DNA from: Salegentibacter sp. 24
Lineage (GTDB): Bacteria; Bacteroidota; Bacteroidia; Flavobacteriales; Flavobacteriaceae
NCBI RefSeq assembly: GCF_004362395.1
Contig: NZ_SNWE01000005.1
Span: 62,001-126,000 of the forward strand
DNA: 64,000 bases
Direction of reading: 5' to 3'
In this document: piece after piece, positions 19,396-27,382 of the stretch
Position numbering within the stretch: the stretch's first letter is position 1
Layout of the letters: every line of letters begins with the position of its first letter
The notes under the pieces: model-generated
Seen by the model: the letters and a program-made list of their open reading frames with translations, nothing else
Databases searched by the model: none
Told to the model about the DNA's origin: nothing
Translations under genes and position numbers: made by a program

Positions 19396-21348
19396 TTAGT
19401 TATCTTCTTTCGTTAATTTCAATTCAAATGTCCCGGCTGGTAAATTTTGATTATTGTAAAGATTTGCATTCCCGGGATTATTTGCCCAGGCATATCTTAC
19501 TATCTTGGGATTTTCTATTTCTTTATTAAAAATTTTCAGGGAATTATCATCCACTACTTCAGCTTTTGCTTCAACAAAGGTCTTCCCATCTCCTGAAATT
19601 GTAAAACCAGTCGGTTTCTCTCCATCTTTAAAATTCCAGCCATTTGGAACATTATCAAAGCTTATAATTACAGCTTCATTTTCAGTTCTCCATTCCCTGG
19701 GTATAGGGCCGGAACTAACCAGATCATCATTATAAATAAGTTCTCTGGCTTGAAGTGCCAATCTATGACCTACATCTTTTTTATTTAAAGGGTGAATGTC
19801 ATTCCATTCCCCTAGGTCTATGGTAACGGCCAATCCGGTATTTGGAACATTGAGACTAGTTTTGCGTTGAACTTCCCTCATCTCCGCCCAATTACTTTCT
19901 TGCACGCCCGTTGTTTCTTCCATAAAATTTGGTAGTTGTACGATAAGAAAAGGAAGATCTGGATTATCCAAAAGTTCTCTCCAAGCCTCAATCATTTCAG
20001 GAAAGGTTTCTGCATACAATTTTGGATTATCAGCATCAGATTCACCCTGATACCAAATAACACCTTTAATTTCAAATTTCTTTAAAGGCGCTATCATAGC
20101 ATTATACAGCCCACCTGGTTTCCACCGGATAAAAGTTTGAGCCGGTGTATTTGGCATAGAAGCCGCCTGTTTAAACTTCCAGCTCCCGGTAAGATCTAAT
20201 GTATCTCTGTCTAAAATCAATTGGTAGTCCTTATCTTTTACAAATCCAGTCACCCCACCATTGTTTACTAACCGAACCACTATTTCATTTTCACCTTTAT
20301 TTAAAACATTTGCATCAAATTCATATTTTCTGGGTGGATACTGATAGCCAGTATGACCTACCTGTTTCCCATTCACATAGGCAAAATCCATATCTATCAA
20401 CCTACCTAAATGTAATTTCACTTTCTCTGATTCTGGCAGCTTTGAAATATTCACTTTTTTTGAAAACCATGCCACACCTGCGCTATCATTCCTATCTTCT
20501 TCAGAAATAAATCCTGGAACCTCAATTACTTTCCAGGAATTCTTGTCTACCTGGGTTTTAAACCACTCTTCCTCCAGGCCGATATCCTTTTTATCTAATT
20601 GAGCATACCAATTATCAATTGCCTGACGTTCGACTGTGGAAACCGAATCGATAAAGGCTTGGTCTGCCCATTTTAAATGTTCCTTATATAACACGGGGAA
20701 TTTTTTTAACGCATCCGCGTCCATCCAAGCAGAAACTGGAGAACCACCTAAAGCAGAGTTTATAATACCGATAGGAATTCCTTTCTCTTCATAAAGCTCC
20801 TTTGCAAAAAAATATGCAACACCAGAAAATTCAAAAATATTTTCTCTATTGACCTCCTTCCATGTTCCTGAAGAAAAATCTTCATTTTCTTTAGAAAACT
20901 CATATTCATCTGGAACTTGAAACTGGCGAATATTAATATTACCAGCATTTCTTATCTCTTCAGCGTAAGTATCCGCCAGGCGCCTCATAGGTAACTCCAT
21001 ATTCGATTGTCCAGAAGCAAGATAAACATCACCAAAGAGGATGTTATTAACCTCTACGACATTTGAGGCTTTAAAAGTCATCTTGTAAGGACCACCTGCT
21101 TTTTGTGGTGGAAGCTGCAACTCCCAGGAGCCGTCGGCAGTTGCAGTGGTGGTAAATTCTTCACCGCGAAAAATTAAGCTGACTTTTTCATTTTCATCTG
21201 CCCATCCCCATATTTTCAGATCTGTACCTCTTTGGAGGATTACATTATCACTTATTAATTTAGGGAGTTTTACCTGTGCAAATGTATTTACTACACTTGT
21301 TAAAAATAAAACTAATAATATTTTCTTTTTTAACTTTAGAATTTTCAT
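19396..21348 (-). CDS. Sialate O-acetylesterase-like (SASA) carbohydrate acetylesterase with jelly-roll insert
   Basis: A 650-aa exported protein (signal peptide ending NTFAQ). The SGNH/SASA catalytic part has Ser115 in ASGQSNMELPM and, near the end, the Asp/His block GEWNDIHPLNKKDVG. A beta-jelly-roll insert of the GH2 N-terminal type (about residues 265-385, with HLGRLIDMDFAYVNGKQVGHTG) splits the catalytic domain. KGVIWYQGESDADNP is the second family block. In xylan and xyloglucan loci, such enzymes remove acetyl groups from the glycan, and that is the likely role here, in an operon with pentose-phosphate genes. It follows the regulator gene by 36 bp and precedes the transaldolase gene by 12 bp. 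Confidence 0.88.
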   Translation of the reverse strand: MKILKLKKKILLVLFLTSVVNTFAQVKLPKLISDNVILQRGTDLKIWGWADENEKVSLIFRGEEFTTTATADGSWELQLPPQKAGGPYKMTFKASNVVEVNNILFGDVYLASGQSNMELPMRRLADTYAEEIRNAGNINIRQFQVPDEYEFSKENEDFSSGTWKEVNRENIFEFSGVAYFFAKELYEEKGIPIGIINSALGGSPVSAWMDADALKKFPVLYKEHLKWADQAFIDSVSTVERQAIDNWYAQLDKKDIGLEEEWFKTQVDKNSWKVIEVPGFISEEDRNDSAGVAWFSKKVNISKLPESEKVKLHLGRLIDMDFAYVNGKQVGHTGYQYPPRKYEFDANVLNKGENEIVVRLVNNGGVTGFVKDKDYQLILDRDTLDLTGSWKFKQAASMPNTPAQTFIRWKPGGLYNAMIAPLKKFEIKGVIWYQGESDADNPKLYAETFPEMIEAWRELLDNPDLPFLIVQLPNFMEETTGVQESNWAEMREVQRKTSLNVPNTGLAVTIDLGEWNDIHPLNKKDVGHRLALQARELIYNDDLVSSGPIPREWRTENEAVIISFDNVPNGWNFKDGEKPTGFTISGDGKTFVEAKAEVVDDNSLKIFNKEIENPKIVRYAWANNPGNANLYNNQNLPAGTFELKLTKEDN

Positions 21349-21384
21349 AATTATATTTTAAATTAAGGGAATGAAATTTTACAG

Positions 21385-22104
21385 TTAAAATTCAAAATTA
21401 AAGCCTTTACGGGTAAGATTTTTGTAAATTTCTTCATCAAATCTATATAATTTAGCTGCTCTGTGAGACACTCCTTGTTGTTTGTCACCTACATCCTGAA
21501 GCAGCTTCATTTTTAGGAATTTTCTTCGGAAATTGCTCTTGTCCATCTCTACATCCAGGATCTCAGTATATAACTGCATCAATTGAAGTAGTGTAAATTT
21601 TTCGGGTAATAAATTGAAGCCAATAGGTGCCCGTTTCACTTTACCCCGTAGTCGGTTTAAGCTGGCTTGTAAAATCTCATTATGATCGTAAATGAGCTCG
21701 GGAATATCTCTAACCCTGTACCATCTCGCTTCTGAAGCTGTAAAGCCGGCTTTTACATTGGAGTCTTCCCTATTAATCAGCGCATAATAGCCCACCGTAA
21801 TTACACGACCTAAGGGAAATCTTTCAGGCTTACCAAAAGCTCTAACTTGCTCTAAATAAATATTTTTAAGTCCCGTTAGCTCAGATAACAGCCTATCTGC
21901 TGCTATATCTATATCTTCTTCCTTTTTTATCCAACCACCAGGCAGCCCCCACTTACCTTTACTAATCCCTTCCCCGTGCTGGACCAATAAAACTTCAAGA
22001 TTCCCTTTTTCGAAACTAAATACACAGCAGTCAATAGTTATAGAACTCATCACTTCTGATTCGGTAAGATCATTGGTTGGAAGAAATGGTAACGGATTTT
22101 TCAT
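21385..22104 (-). CDS. NUDIX-domain transcriptional regulator of the xylose genes (NrtR/AraR type)
   Basis: A 239-aa protein with an N-terminal NUDIX fold (about residues 20-140) and a C-terminal winged-helix DNA-binding part (about 155-235). The NUDIX box at residues 57-79 is degenerate: the expected REUXEE is RLLSEL, so two of the three key glutamates are Leu72 and Leu76. It should bind a ligand rather than hydrolyse nucleotides. In Bacteroides the L-arabinose regulator AraR has this build. Here the gene is divergent to xylE-xylB-xylA and heads the operon with acetylesterase, transaldolase and transketolase, so it probably senses a xylose-derived ligand and represses both sides. That role is inferred from position. 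Confidence 0.88.
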   Translation of the reverse strand: MKNPLPFLPTNDLTESEVMSSITIDCCVFSFEKGNLEVLLVQHGEGISKGKWGLPGGWIKKEEDIDIAADRLLSELTGLKNIYLEQVRAFGKPERFPLGRVITVGYYALINREDSNVKAGFTASEARWYRVRDIPELIYDHNEILQASLNRLRGKVKRAPIGFNLLPEKFTLLQLMQLYTEILDVEMDKSNFRRKFLKMKLLQDVGDKQQGVSHRAAKLYRFDEEIYKNLTRKGFNFEF

Positions 22105-22190
22105 AAGTATATATAATAGGTACCTTTATAAAGATATACACAAGCTTTAGTCTTATTTTTTACCACACTAGTTTAAATAAGCCTTGGAAA

Positions 22191-22225
22191 TTGCTAATAT
22201 AAAAAAAAATAACTATACTTGTAGT
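22191..22225 (+). promoter_or_regulatory. Promoter and overlapping operator candidate of the xylose operon
   Basis: TTG (22191-22193), a 20-bp spacer and TATACTTG (22214-22221; one mismatch to TAnnTTTG) fit the Bacteroidetes promoter, with a start near 22228 and a leader of about 23 nt. An imperfect dyad, ACTATACTTGTAGT (22212-22225, outer arms ACTA/TAGT), covers the -7 box, where a repressor such as the divergent NUDIX protein would act. A small perfect palindrome, AGGTACCT (22118-22125), lies near the regulator start on the other side. Confidence 0.45.
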
Positions 22226-22250
22226 CAAATAAACCATAAGATACTCATAA

Positions 22251-23855
22251 ATGTCAAAAATAAATAAAAGCGGTATTGTTTTAATTACCATCGTTGCCAG
22301 CCTTGGAGGATTATTATTCGGATATGATACCGCTGTAATTTCAGGAGCAGTCGGTGCTTTAGAAAATTATTTTGTCGGTGCCCTGGAAACAGACCAGGAA
22401 TTGGCTTCAGCCGCTATTTTTCAGTTTAAAGTTATTATTAGTATCTGTGTTATCGCCTTAGTCATCTTATTTAGTTCTTTCCTCCTAAAATTCTTTAACA
22501 AATCCAAGGCCTATACCATAATAGGACTATTTGTTTTAATCGGGGGAGCTATTTATTATTTCCAATTTTTAAGCCTGCCAGGGGTATTGACTGAAAATCT
22601 AAAAAATTCGATCCTGGGCTTTATGGTAAGCAGTGCCCTGGTCGGATGTATCATTGGAGCTTCTTTAGGTGATAATGTGGCCAATTCATTAGGTAGACGT
22701 AACGGGCTACTAATAGCTGCCACTTTATTTGTCCTTTCCGCTATCGGATCGGCTTACCCGGATTCGATGAATATCTTTTTTGGGGATTCTCTTTCCGCAT
22801 TTATAGTTTATAGAATTATCGGAGGAATGGGAGTTGGTCTTGCCAGTATGCTTGCACCATTATATATTGCTGAAATGGCTCCGCCAAAAATACGAGGAAA
22901 ACTGGTTAGTTTTTATCAGCTGGCCATTGTCAGTGGAATGATGGTGGTGTATTTTGTTAATTATTTTATCGTACAGGGCCAGGCAGAAAGCTGGATTAAC
23001 ACCACGGGTTGGCGGTATATGTTTCTCTCAGAAGCAATACCCGCTGCTATTTTCTTTCTTGCTTTACTTTTAGTTCCTAAAACCCCTAGGTTCCAGGTGA
23101 TGAAAGGGAACGAAGAAAATGCCCTTAAAGTCCTTACAAATCTGAATGGACCTGAAAAGGCTCCCGGGGTTTTAGCAGAAATAAAAAAATCCTTCGCAAG
23201 GAAAAAAGCCCATTGGTTATATTTTGGAGGAACCGTAGTTATAATAGGCTTGATGCTTTCCATATTTCAACAATTCGTGGGGATTAACGTGGTATTATAT
23301 TACGCTCCGGAAATTTTCAGGGGTATGGGTATGGAAACCGATGCTTCCATGTTACAAACCATTATTGTAGGGGCCATTAATATGATCTTCACCGTTGTAG
23401 CCATTTCTACAGTAGATAAATTTGGCCGTAAAAAACTAATGATGATTGGTAGCGCAGTTATGGCTATTAGTATGATAGGTCTAGGTTTCGCGCTTTACCT
23501 GGAAACAACCGGAATTACCGCTTTAGTCTTTATGCTATTTTATATCGCTGCCTTTGCCATGTCATGGGGGCCTGTGGTTTGGGTATTACTCTCCGAAATT
23601 TTTCCAAACTCAATTAAAGGGGTTATGGCCGTGGCAGTGGCAGTACAATGGCTTGCGAATTTACTTGTATCGTGGACCTTCCCTATGATGAATAATAATT
23701 CTGAACTGGTTGCGATGTTCAATAATGGTTTTCCTTACTGGATTTACGGAATAATGGCCATCCTTTCCGGCTTGTTTATATGGAAATTTGTGCCTGAAAC
23801 CAAAGAAAAAACCCTAGAAGAAATGGAGAATATTTGGACGGCCAAGAAACTTTAA
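22251..23855 (+). CDS. xylE: D-xylose/proton symporter, MFS sugar porter with extra membrane segments
   Basis: A 534-aa inner-membrane sugar porter. The first helix LGGLLFGYDTAVISGA is almost that of E. coli XylE. SLGRRNG, VPKTPRF (a PESPR variant), VDKFGRKK and VPETKEKTLEEM are sugar-porter signatures. Between helix 1 and helix 2 there is an insert of about 65 residues (roughly residues 60-125) with two hydrophobic stretches (VIISICVIALVILFSSFL and TIIGLFVLIGGAIYYF), so the protein probably has 14 rather than 12 helices. It is the first gene of the xylose operon, 15 bp before xylB. Xylose specificity is inferred from the operon. Confidence 0.92.
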   Translation: MSKINKSGIVLITIVASLGGLLFGYDTAVISGAVGALENYFVGALETDQELASAAIFQFKVIISICVIALVILFSSFLLKFFNKSKAYTIIGLFVLIGGAIYYFQFLSLPGVLTENLKNSILGFMVSSALVGCIIGASLGDNVANSLGRRNGLLIAATLFVLSAIGSAYPDSMNIFFGDSLSAFIVYRIIGGMGVGLASMLAPLYIAEMAPPKIRGKLVSFYQLAIVSGMMVVYFVNYFIVQGQAESWINTTGWRYMFLSEAIPAAIFFLALLLVPKTPRFQVMKGNEENALKVLTNLNGPEKAPGVLAEIKKSFARKKAHWLYFGGTVVIIGLMLSIFQQFVGINVVLYYAPEIFRGMGMETDASMLQTIIVGAINMIFTVVAISTVDKFGRKKLMMIGSAVMAISMIGLGFALYLETTGITALVFMLFYIAAFAMSWGPVVWVLLSEIFPNSIKGVMAVAVAVQWLANLLVSWTFPMMNNNSELVAMFNNGFPYWIYGIMAILSGLFIWKFVPETKEKTLEEMENIWTAKKL

Positions 23856-23870
23856 AAAAGTAGTAAGCAT

Positions 23871-25364
23871 ATGTATTTTTTAGGAATAGATTTAGGCAGC
23901 TCTTCAATTAAATTATCGGTTTTAGATGCTGACAAAGGAACGACCATAGCCTCGGCTAAAGTTCCCGAATTTGAAATGGAGATTTCTGCACCACAATTCG
24001 GCTGGGCCGAACAAAACCCCGAGGATTGGTGGGAAAATGTAAAGAAAGGGTTTGGCATACTTAGGAATAAAAAAGGAATAGATCTTAAAAAAATCAGAGG
24101 GATTGGTATTGCCTACCAAATGCATGGCCTGGTTTTAACCGACGAAAAACTTAATCCTGTAAGGCCTTCCATTATATGGTGTGACAGCCGTGCGGTGGAA
24201 ATAGGAGACAAAGCTTACAAGGCAATTGGAAAGGAAATTAGTCAGAATCAAATCCTGGGCAGCCCGGGTAATTTTACCGCATCAAAATTAAAATGGGTTA
24301 AGGAGAACGAACCTGAAAATTTCAAAAAGGCATCTGTTATGATGTTGCCTGGAGATTACATTGCCGCTAAACTTTCTGGAGTACCCCAAATAAGTACCTC
24401 AGGATTATCAGAAGCGGCCTTATGGGATTTCTCCAAGGGAAAATTAGCCAGTGAAGTCTTAAACAAAATGGAACTTTCAGAGGATCTTATCCCGGAAATC
24501 GTTCCTAGTTTTGGAGAGCAGGCTATAGTAAGCACAGAAATAGCAAAGGAGTTAGGTCTTTCTCCTGAAACAAAAATCAATTACAGGGCCGGCGACCAAC
24601 CCAATAATGCGTTCTCACTAAATGCATTGAAACCAGGAGACATTGCCACCACGGCTGGAACTTCGGCTGTAATGTACGCAGTGAGTTCTGAAAATACTTT
24701 TGATCCTGAAAGCAGGGTAAACACATTTTTACATGTTAATAATACCGAAAAGGCTAAACACAATGGTGTGCTTTTATGCATTAATGGTTCAGGCATTCTT
24801 TACCAATGGTTGCGTAAAATAATATCGGTAGGTAGAGACGAACTAATCCCCTATGAGAAATTAAATGAGGAGGCTGCCAAGGTAGCACCGGGAAGTAAAG
24901 GCCTTCGGTTCTATCCTTTCGGCAATGGAGTAGAGCGAATTTTCAGCAATAAAGAGGTGAATTCTGGTATAGAAAACCTCAACTATAATATTCACCAACC
25001 TGCACATCTTATAAGATCGGCATGCGAAGGGATTGTTTTTGCTATGAACTATGGGTTCGAGGTCATGCAATCTATTGGTATTGAAGGCAAAGTGGTAAGA
25101 GCTGGCAAAGACAATCTTTTTTTAAGTCCGGTTTTTAGGGAAATATTTACCAATACCACGCAAACCGCCTTAGAGCTTTATAACACCTCTGGTGCGGAAG
25201 GTGCTGCTCGAGGGGCTGCAGTCGGATATGGTTTTTATAAGGAATTTGATGAAGCTTTCAGTAGCCTGAAGTGTCTGGAAAGAATGGAACCTGAAAAGGA
25301 ATTAAGCAAGCAATACCAGGAGATTTATCAGCAATGGAAACAAAATATTAAAATTAAAGAATAA
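23871..25364 (+). CDS. xylB: Xylulokinase
   Basis: A 497-aa FGGY-family sugar kinase that phosphorylates D-xylulose to xylulose-5-phosphate with ATP. It has the N-terminal phosphate loop [15 protein letters not shown], a GIGYQMHG-like segment ([11 protein letters not shown]) typical of XylB, the likely catalytic Asp in [12 protein letters not shown], and the second ATP-binding region with [11 protein letters not shown] and [12 protein letters not shown]. It lies between the symporter (15-bp gap) and xylose isomerase (5-bp gap). Its product feeds the transketolase and transaldolase encoded on the other side of the regulator. Confidence 0.97.
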   Translation: MYFLGIDLGSSSIKLSVLDADKGTTIASAKVPEFEMEISAPQFGWAEQNPEDWWENVKKGFGILRNKKGIDLKKIRGIGIAYQMHGLVLTDEKLNPVRPSIIWCDSRAVEIGDKAYKAIGKEISQNQILGSPGNFTASKLKWVKENEPENFKKASVMMLPGDYIAAKLSGVPQISTSGLSEAALWDFSKGKLASEVLNKMELSEDLIPEIVPSFGEQAIVSTEIAKELGLSPETKINYRAGDQPNNAFSLNALKPGDIATTAGTSAVMYAVSSENTFDPESRVNTFLHVNNTEKAKHNGVLLCINGSGILYQWLRKIISVGRDELIPYEKLNEEAAKVAPGSKGLRFYPFGNGVERIFSNKEVNSGIENLNYNIHQPAHLIRSACEGIVFAMNYGFEVMQSIGIEGKVVRAGKDNLFLSPVFREIFTNTTQTALELYNTSGAEGAARGAAVGYGFYKEFDEAFSSLKCLERMEPEKELSKQYQEIYQQWKQNIKIKE

Positions 25365-25369
25365 CAATT

Positions 25370-26683
25370 ATGAGCAACACATTTTTTAAAGGAATAGACA
25401 AAATCAAGTTTGAAGGCAGGGAAAGTTCAAATCCATTAGCCTACAAATGGTACGACGAAAACAAAAAAGTAGCCGGTAAAACGCTTAAAGAGCATTTAAG
25501 GTTTGCCGTTGCTTACTGGCATACCTTCAATAATAAAGGTGGGGATCCTTTTGGGGCTCCTACAGAGACTTTTCAATGGGACAAAAAGGAAAACGTAATA
25601 GATCGAGCCAAAGATAAAATGGACGCGGCCTTTGAGTTTATTGAAAAACTTGGAATACCCTATTATTGTTTTCACGATATAGACGTAGTTGACGACTGTT
25701 CTTCACTTTCGGAATTTGAAAAGCGTATGGAAACTATGGTTGACTATGCCAAACAAAAACAACAAGAGACCGGTATAAAGTTGCTTTGGGGAACTTCTAA
25801 CCTGTTCAGCGATCCGCGTTATATGAATGGCGCCTCTACAAACCCTGACTTTAATGTTGTGGCAAGAGCCAGTGCACAAGCCAAGATCGCGATGGATGCA
25901 ACTATTGCTCTTGATGGTGAAAATTATGTATTCTGGGGAGGTCGTGAAGGATATATGAGCCTTTTAAATACCGATATGAAGCGGGAGCAGGACCATTTGG
26001 CTCAGTTTTTAATTAATTGTCGCGACTACGCAAGAAAGCAAGGATTTAAAGGAAACTTCTTGATAGAACCTAAACCCATGGAGCCTACCAAGCACCAGTA
26101 TGATTATGACACTGCTACTTCAATCGGATTCTTAAAGAATTACGGACTGGAAAAAGACTTTAAAATCAACATTGAAGTAAACCATGCCACCCTTGCAGGA
26201 CATACCTTTCAGCACGAATTACAAACCGCAGTAGATGCCGGGATGCTTGGAAGTATTGATGCCAACCGAGGGGATTATCAAAATGGTTGGGATACCGATC
26301 AATTTCCAATAGATGTTTATGAAATCACCGAAGCCATGTTGGTCATCCTTGAAGGAGGAGGAATCCAGGGCGGAGGTATCAATTTTGACGCTAAAGTAAG
26401 AAGGAATTCTACAGATCTTGATGATAAATTTATCGCCCATATTGCTGGAATGGATGCCTTTGCACGCGGACTTATTGCTGCAGACCACGTTCTGCAAAAC
26501 ACAGAATACAAAAAACTACGTAAAGATCGTTATGCGTCTTTTGATACCGGTAATGGGGCTAAATTCGAAAAAGGAGATCTTTCCCTTGAAGAGATCAGCA
26601 AAATAGCCAGAGACCTTGGAGAACCAAAACAAATTAGCGGGAAACAAGAACTATACGAGCAGATTATCGCTAATTCCTATTAA
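25370..26683 (+). CDS. xylA: Xylose isomerase
   Basis: A 437-aa class II xylose isomerase that converts D-xylose to D-xylulose with two divalent metal ions. The catalytic histidine segment [15 protein letters not shown], the metal and substrate blocks [39 protein letters not shown] and SIDANRGD are all present, so an active enzyme is expected. The length fits the class II family (about 440 aa). It is the last gene of the xylEBA operon and is followed by a strong hairpin. Confidence 0.98.
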   Translation: MSNTFFKGIDKIKFEGRESSNPLAYKWYDENKKVAGKTLKEHLRFAVAYWHTFNNKGGDPFGAPTETFQWDKKENVIDRAKDKMDAAFEFIEKLGIPYYCFHDIDVVDDCSSLSEFEKRMETMVDYAKQKQQETGIKLLWGTSNLFSDPRYMNGASTNPDFNVVARASAQAKIAMDATIALDGENYVFWGGREGYMSLLNTDMKREQDHLAQFLINCRDYARKQGFKGNFLIEPKPMEPTKHQYDYDTATSIGFLKNYGLEKDFKINIEVNHATLAGHTFQHELQTAVDAGMLGSIDANRGDYQNGWDTDQFPIDVYEITEAMLVILEGGGIQGGGINFDAKVRRNSTDLDDKFIAHIAGMDAFARGLIAADHVLQNTEYKKLRKDRYASFDTGNGAKFEKGDLSLEEISKIARDLGEPKQISGKQELYEQIIANSY

Positions 26684-26716
26684 TTGGATTTCAGCTCAGG
26701 TAAAAATGATCATATT

Positions 26717-26760
26717 CTACAATTCCTCTGGGTTTATTCTCAGGGGAATTGTAGTTTTAT
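26717..26760 (+). terminator. Terminator of the xylose operon
   Basis: CTACAATTCCTCTG (26717-26730) pairs with CAGGGGAATTGTAG (26741-26754) with a single G-U pair, followed by TTTTAT, 34 bp after the xylA stop. Confidence 0.85.
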
Positions 26761-26879
26761 AATATATTGATATTGGGCATCCCGGATAGGATCTTTTATC
26801 TTGACTATTACCCAGGAAGGATAAATATGCAAAAAATTCTCAGTAAGACAGTATCTGCTAAAAAAGTAAAATTTAGTTT

Positions 26880-27137
26880 ATGAAATACAATGAAAATGAC
26901 TCCATGTGGATAAGAAGCCAGGACAAAAAAGAATTGGCAAAATGTACGGCCTTCTCAATAAAAAGAAATATTGGTGGCAAGAAAAAAAGTGCTATAATGG
27001 GCACCATTTCTAATGGTTTCTGGGGAAGAACAGAAATTATACTCGGATTATACGACACAAAGGAAGTAGCTAAAAATGAATTAACAAGACTTCAAAAGGA
27101 GTTAGTTACCAATGCTGACATTTATGAAATGAATTAG
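26880..27137 (+). CDS. Small conserved-looking protein with WIRSQ motif
   Basis: An 85-aa soluble protein without signal peptide or membrane segment. It reads as a real protein: MWIRSQDKKELAKC, then a lysine-rich turn, GFWGRTEIILGLYDTKEVAKNEL and an amphipathic C-terminal helix. Short proteins with a WIRSQ start and a G-x-Y-x-t-xEEA-like end are common hypotheticals in Firmicutes and also occur elsewhere; function unknown. It stands alone after the xylA terminator. The overlapping antisense frame (26873-27058) is less protein-like and is left out. Confidence 0.65.
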   Translation: MKYNENDSMWIRSQDKKELAKCTAFSIKRNIGGKKKSAIMGTISNGFWGRTEIILGLYDTKEVAKNELTRLQKELVTNADIYEMN

Positions 27138-27335
27138 GCTATCCTGTTAATATACCAATGTATTTCAATAAGCATTTTTCAAGGAAAAATAGGGTTAGTA
27201 AAAAAGGTTTTGTGAGATTAGGAAATTTTGAAGCGAATTTAAAATATTTTAGTTGTAAAATGTGTAGCCCCAGAGGCAGAAAGCAATAAAAAATCAGAAC
27301 TTAAACATCCATCTTTAAACTTCTTTGAATAAGTT

Positions 27336-27370
27336 AAAAGACCCTCTTATTCACTATAGCCATCGGGTCT
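27336..27370 (-). terminator. Terminator of the TonB-receptor-like gene
   Basis: On the minus strand AGACCC (27370-27365) and GGGTCT (27344-27339) can pair, and TTTAAC follows. It lies 13 bp past the stop at 27383. The loop is long (20 nt), so strength is uncertain. Confidence 0.5.
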
Positions 27371-27382
27371 CTTACCCCCAAA

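Noticed and set aside
22105-22250. Consensus promoter for the NUDIX regulator operon
   Set aside because: TATCTTTA on the minus strand resembles a -7 box, but no TTG lies at the right distance.
16873-26683. Hybrid two-component system for xylan sensing
   Set aside because: No histidine kinase or response regulator is encoded in the window; the only regulator near the xylan genes is the NUDIX protein.
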